Origin: GCA-2706205 sp964215955
GTDB lineage: Bacteria > Bdellovibrionota > Bacteriovoracia > Bacteriovoracales > Bacteriovoracaceae
Reading direction: 5' to 3'
Assembly: GCA_964215955.1 (NCBI GenBank)
Contig: CAXPDR010000027.1
Coordinates: 124,001 to 188,000, forward strand
Length of the DNA stretch: 64,000 bases
Shown piece after piece: positions 60,667 to 64,000 of the stretch; positions within the stretch are counted from its first letter, which is position 1; each line of letters opens with the position of its first letter. Below the pieces are notes generated by a model. It was not told the origin of the DNA. It did no database searches and saw nothing but the letters and a program-made list of their open reading frames with translations. The translations under genes and the position numbers were made by a program.

Positions 60667-61270
60667 GCCATTTCCCTTGATTGTCGTCGTTTGAACCTAA
60701 AAATGATTTTAACTCAATTAAAAAGCGATCAACAGGAAATCCAACGACATTAGAATAACTTCCTTCAACCTTTTCAATAAACGACAAGGATTGGTTTTGA
60801 ATTCCATAAGCCCCAGCTTTATCTAACGAGTCACCTGTTTCTAAATACAACTCAAGTAAATCTTCTGAAATATCCCGAAAAGTTACCCTAGTCGATTCAT
60901 AAAATGAAAGAGAATTCTCAGCATTTATTAAAGATACTCCTGTAATAACTTCATGAGTTTTTCCACTTAATTTTAATAACATCCCTCTTGCATCATTAAC
61001 ATCAATTGGTTTACCTAAAATTTCATTATTAAGGACAACTATTGTGTCGGAACCAATAACTATTTCATTACTGTTTTTTCTTTTTTCAAAAACGGCTTCA
61101 GCTTTCATCTCTGCCAGTTGAACCGCAACTTCACTAGGAATAACCTTATCTGTGACTTCCTCTATATCTGATGGTTCGATTTCAAAAGGCAAAAAGGTAT
61201 GACCTAAAAGTTCTTTTCTTCGAGGCGATTGGCTTGCCAGTACTAAGATTTGTTTTTTATTTATTTCCAT
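60650..61270 (-). CDS. maf: Maf-family nucleotide pyrophosphatase
   Basis: 206 aa. LASQSPRRKELLG binds the phosphate, and VIGSDTIVVLNNEILGKP and KAGAYGIQNQSLSFIEKVEGSYSNVVGFPV complete the Maf signature. The family hydrolyses dTTP, UTP or modified nucleotides and has been linked to septum inhibition. It starts inside the end of the FecR-domain gene (14-base overlap). Motifs do not separate the dTTP/UTP type (YhdE) from the m7GTP type (YceF) with certainty. Confidence 0.94.
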   Translation of the reverse strand: MEINKKQILVLASQSPRRKELLGHTFLPFEIEPSDIEEVTDKVIPSEVAVQLAEMKAEAVFEKRKNSNEIVIGSDTIVVLNNEILGKPIDVNDARGMLLKLSGKTHEVITGVSLINAENSLSFYESTRVTFRDISEDLLELYLETGDSLDKAGAYGIQNQSLSFIEKVEGSYSNVVGFPVDRFLIELKSFLGSNDDNQGKWREIFK

Positions 61271-62747
61271 TTTTTATCAACCAAATATAATATTCTGTAT
61301 CATTCATTTCTCTTACCACTAAATTAGCTTCCTTAAAGCGCTTTTTCAACTTTATATAATGATCTTTCATCGCTCGGGCAATATATTTAAAATTATATCC
61401 AACAAGGGGTGTGTTTCTAAAAATATGAGATATGGTCTTTAAATTAGTTGTTTCCGTTCTTCTCACGTACTCTTTAACAAACTCTGCTCTATCTTTTAGT
61501 TCATTTTCTCTTTGACTATCCCAAAGTCTATAACCGTGCTCCAAAGCAAGTTTTTCTTCTCCTAATTCAGGGTCCATTAAAGGAACGATATGTTCTTTGA
61601 AAAGAATTTCTCGAGCCATATGAATAGTAGGAATTCTTTCAAAAAAAGCCAATGAAGCACTCAGGTAAGAATAACCTTTAGAATTTTTAGACATTAAGTC
61701 TAATTTAGTTCCATTTACATTCATCTCATACCATTTATTAAACTCAGGCTTAAGTTCAAACTTATTATTATAACCTCGATAACCGACAGTGACATTGGGA
61801 CTAGCTCCAATGGATTTGAAACCTGGAATCTGATCTTGGATATTAAACGCAGCTTTTCCATTCGGCTCGTAAAATAAGTTTACAATACTTTCACTTCCCC
61901 ATAACGACATATTAGGCGTGAAAATAAAAAACTCTGTTTTTTTAGGCTGCTTGGAATTGTTCAATTGGTGGATCTTATTTAACTCAGAATATTGAGACTT
62001 ATGCCCTGGATTTTTTTCAATTGAATTCATTAATTTTTCTACATCCGACATTTTTCTATATTCTTGGATAGCAAAGTACTCTCGATTGGCCTCTAATATT
62101 CTAAGCGGGTACATTGAAAGATCACTTTCGGGTTTATCTAATGTGACAAACTCTCCAGTCAACCTTGGTTGATAGTGAATTTGCCCCTGATTTAATCTTA
62201 ACAACACCGTATTTTTAGTCTTCCCAATATTAAACTCTTGTAATGTTACAGAAGTTCTAGGCATCAACTTCAATAGAGAACCATCTGAAAGCATGATCCA
62301 CAAATAAGAATTCTCATTAGTAAATACTTCATCTCCCTCAGCTAACATGACTCTAAACTCAGCTGAATGCCTAACCGTTTCGTGATACTTTGAACAAACT
62401 CCTAGACATTTTATAACTCGCCCCATTATTTCCGAGTGCTTCTCTTCTCTCAATCTCCTTCGCCAATTTGGGAAAGAATCCTTAAAGTCTCTTTCTTTAA
62501 TCCAAATGCCGATATTTAACCACTCTTGCTCATCCAGATTATTCCAATCAATAACATTTCGTTCCTGGTTTTTAAATTTGAATGGATCAACATCTAATTC
62601 CGATGGGTTAACAGTCCAATCTTCATCATCAACTGGAATACTACTGGAAATAAGATTGTATTGTTCAATCAAACTAAGATCATCACCTTCCAAGGCAATA
62701 GCCGAATATGAAATTCCCACTAATAAAATGAGGAAAAAAGCTTTCAT
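61257..62747 (-). CDS. Secreted FecR-domain protein
   Basis: 496 aa with a signal peptide (KAFFLILLVGISYSAIA). Residues about 115-200 form a FecR-like beta domain (FRVMLAEGDEVFTNENSYLWIMLSDGSLLKLMPRTSVTLQEF, then LLRLNQGQIHY). The rest is unrelated to FecR, has two close cysteines (KCLGVCSKY), and no LysM or TonB motif. Such periplasmic FecR-domain proteins are common in Bdellovibrio-like bacteria, with unknown roles. It is followed by maf in an overlapping unit. Confidence 0.85.
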   Translation of the reverse strand: MKAFFLILLVGISYSAIALEGDDLSLIEQYNLISSSIPVDDEDWTVNPSELDVDPFKFKNQERNVIDWNNLDEQEWLNIGIWIKERDFKDSFPNWRRRLREEKHSEIMGRVIKCLGVCSKYHETVRHSAEFRVMLAEGDEVFTNENSYLWIMLSDGSLLKLMPRTSVTLQEFNIGKTKNTVLLRLNQGQIHYQPRLTGEFVTLDKPESDLSMYPLRILEANREYFAIQEYRKMSDVEKLMNSIEKNPGHKSQYSELNKIHQLNNSKQPKKTEFFIFTPNMSLWGSESIVNLFYEPNGKAAFNIQDQIPGFKSIGASPNVTVGYRGYNNKFELKPEFNKWYEMNVNGTKLDLMSKNSKGYSYLSASLAFFERIPTIHMAREILFKEHIVPLMDPELGEEKLALEHGYRLWDSQRENELKDRAEFVKEYVRRTETTNLKTISHIFRNTPLVGYNFKYIARAMKDHYIKLKKRFKEANLVVREMNDTEYYIWLIKNGNK

Positions 62748-62852
62748 ATTCTTCTTATCGGACTAGTAATTTTAAATGTTTATACTATTCAATTGATAGG
62801 AAATTTGTTAGGATTTTGGGAAAAAATTACCATAATGATACTGGAGCGAAGC

Positions 62853-64000
62853 ATGTCTGAGTCAACTCAAAACCAAAGTAATGAAACCTTCTCTTTTGTT
62901 GAGACGGAAAAGCAAATTTTAAACTTTTGGAATGAGAATAAAATTTTTGAAAAATCCCTAGAAAAGACTAAAGATAAGGCCCCTTATATATTTTATGATG
63001 GACCTCCGTTTGCAACTGGTTTACCACATCATGGTCACTTAGTTGCATCAACAATTAAAGATATCATACCAAGATACTTCACTATGAAAGGTCGCTATGT
63101 TTCTCGTCGTTGGGGCTGGGATTGTCATGGTCTACCCATCGAACAGCAAATTGATAAGAAATTTGAAATGTCGGCTAATGATTTTGTTGAAAAATATGGC
63201 ATTGAAAAATATTGCTCTGAATGTAGGGATATTGTTCTTACTTTTACTTCTCAATGGGAAAAAACCATTAATAGAATGGGAAGATGGGTGGATTTTGAGA
63301 ATGATTATAAAACAATGGACAAAAACTTCATGGAATCCGTATGGTGGGTTTTTAAACAGGCATGGGATAAAGAGCTAATCTACAAAGGAAATAAAATTGT
63401 TCCTTATTCAGTAGCGCTCGAAACAGGTTTATCAAATTTTGAAGCCACTTCAAACTACCAAGATGTCCAAGATCCTGCAGTGACCATTTTATTCAAAATA
63501 GAAGGACAAGACGCTTACCTTAGTGCTTGGACGACAACACCTTGGACACTTCCTTCCAACATGGCCCTTATTGTCAATGAAGAAATTGATTACCAACTCG
63601 TTCATGAAAAAACTAAAAATATAAAATTTTATATCGCTAAAGAAAGAGTTGAAGCTTATAAAAAAGGTCATGACTTTGAAGTAATCAAAGAAGTAAAAGG
63701 TAAAGATTTAGTTGGAATGACATATGAACCTTTATTCCCATATTTTAAAGATCAAAAAGAAAATGGCGCATTCCAAGTTGTATCAGATAATTATGTAACA
63801 ACATCTGATGGTACAGGTATCGTTCATTCCGCACCTGCCTTTGGTGAAGATGATAACAGAGTTTTAAAAGAACATAAAATTTCGGCTTTCGCGCTTCCTC
63901 TAAATTCTAAAGCTGAATTTACACCAGAAGTAACAGATTTCGCAGGTGTTTACATCAAAGATGCAGACAAAGCGATTATTAAACATCTTAAAGATAATAA
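62853..64000 (+). CDS. ileS: Isoleucyl-tRNA synthetase, IleS2/eukaryote-like type (3' part outside window)
   Basis: The frame opens at the ATG at 62853 (GGAG seven bases upstream; an ATG at 62835 is in frame but poorly placed) and runs to the edge, covering about 382 codons. DGPPFATGLPHHGH contains the HIGH motif in the form PHHGH. RRWGWDCHGLPIE, YSVALETGLSNFEA, AWTTTPWTLPSNMAL and DGTGIVHSAPAFGEDD follow, with the start of the editing domain. These are features of the eukaryote-like clade (IleS2), which includes mupirocin-insensitive enzymes. The KMSKS region is outside the window. Confidence 0.92.
   Translation, partial: MSESTQNQSNETFSFVETEKQILNFWNENKIFEKSLEKTKDKAPYIFYDGPPFATGLPHHGHLVASTIKDIIPRYFTMKGRYVSRRWGWDCHGLPIEQQIDKKFEMSANDFVEKYGIEKYCSECRDIVLTFTSQWEKTINRMGRWVDFENDYKTMDKNFMESVWWVFKQAWDKELIYKGNKIVPYSVALETGLSNFEATSNYQDVQDPAVTILFKIEGQDAYLSAWTTTPWTLPSNMALIVNEEIDYQLVHEKTKNIKFYIAKERVEAYKKGHDFEVIKEVKGKDLVGMTYEPLFPYFKDQKENGAFQVVSDNYVTTSDGTGIVHSAPAFGEDDNRVLKEHKISAFALPLNSKAEFTPEVTDFAGVYIKDADKAIIKHLKDN

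Noticed and set aside
63097..63378. 93-aa open frame on the plus strand inside ileS
   Set aside because: Out of frame with the clear ileS coding sequence that covers the same DNA, and no start signal.
1..64000. tRNA genes, insertion sequences, prophage or att sites
   Set aside because: Gaps between genes were read on both strands for T-loop motifs, transposase-like frames and flanking direct repeats; none was found.

Overview
The window is a stretch of AT-rich chromosome, about two-thirds A+T by eye, from a Gram-negative, diderm, probably aerobic bacterium. The gene families fit the Bdellovibrionota, most likely a Bacteriovorax/Halobacteriovorax-like member of the Bacteriovoracales. Supporting features are a complete type II secretion (T2SS) operon, many secreted proteins and lipoproteins of unknown function, an ihfA/merR pair next to rplT, a TRAP transporter with a TatT subunit, and a eukaryote-like (IleS2-type) isoleucyl-tRNA synthetase. 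The taxonomic call is inference: no rRNA is present. I see no tRNA, CRISPR array, insertion sequence, prophage or integration site. The window reads as core chromosome with lineage-specific small genes between.

Layout. 1-9.4 kb: the 5' part of a secreted-protein gene with a sigma-54-like promoter, a MerC-like membrane protein, a PAS-XRE regulator with a palindromic operator, rpmE2, topA, an unknown 483-aa protein, a broken lipoprotein gene and an M61 peptidase. 9.4-12.4 kb: a HesB/IscA-like protein lacking the C-terminal CxC, two small secreted proteins and a VCBS/UnbV lipoprotein. 12.5-27.6 kb: the T2SS operon gspC-D-E-F-G-H-I-J-K-L-M-N with ispA directly behind it. Many of these genes overlap or abut. 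GspC has a very long acidic cytoplasmic region, GspD a serine-rich insert and GspK asparagine-rich segments. 27.6-30.1 kb (minus strand): infC (ATA start codon)-rpmI-rplT, a strong terminator, then ihfA and a MerR regulator. 30.1-40.2 kb: an m5C RNA methyltransferase, plsB, a hybrid histidine kinase, a CBS-less GMP reductase/IMP dehydrogenase, gshA and a Na/phosphate cotransporter.

40.3-46.6 kb: a haem biosynthesis operon, hemA-hemC/D-hemL-histidine kinase-response regulator-hemE. HemA is unusually short, HemC and HemD are fused, and a two-component system sits inside the operon. 46.6-52.6 kb: an orphan CpaF/VirB11-type ATPase with unknown neighbours, a large unknown protein and a HAD phosphatase. 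52.5-57.7 kb (minus strand): a TRAP transporter operon tatT-dctP-dctQ-dctM plus a fifth, secreted, lysine-rich protein. 57.7-60.2 kb: a long leader carrying a possible leader peptide and two mutually exclusive hairpins ahead of a 63-aa basic protein, followed by a receiver protein and a membrane protein. 60.2-64 kb: a coiled-coil secreted protein, maf and a FecR-domain protein on the minus strand, and the 5' part of ileS on the plus strand.

A recurring theme is that several first-in-operon genes have a sigma-70-like -10 box ending only 6-9 bases before the start codon and no Shine-Dalgarno sequence, which suggests leaderless mRNAs. Downstream genes in operons usually have clear Shine-Dalgarno sequences. 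The most unusual candidates for follow-up are the leader region at 57.85-58.05 kb, the haem operon with its embedded two-component system, the leaderless promoters and the orphan CpaF-like locus. I found nothing that amounts to a clear, wholly new multi-gene system.
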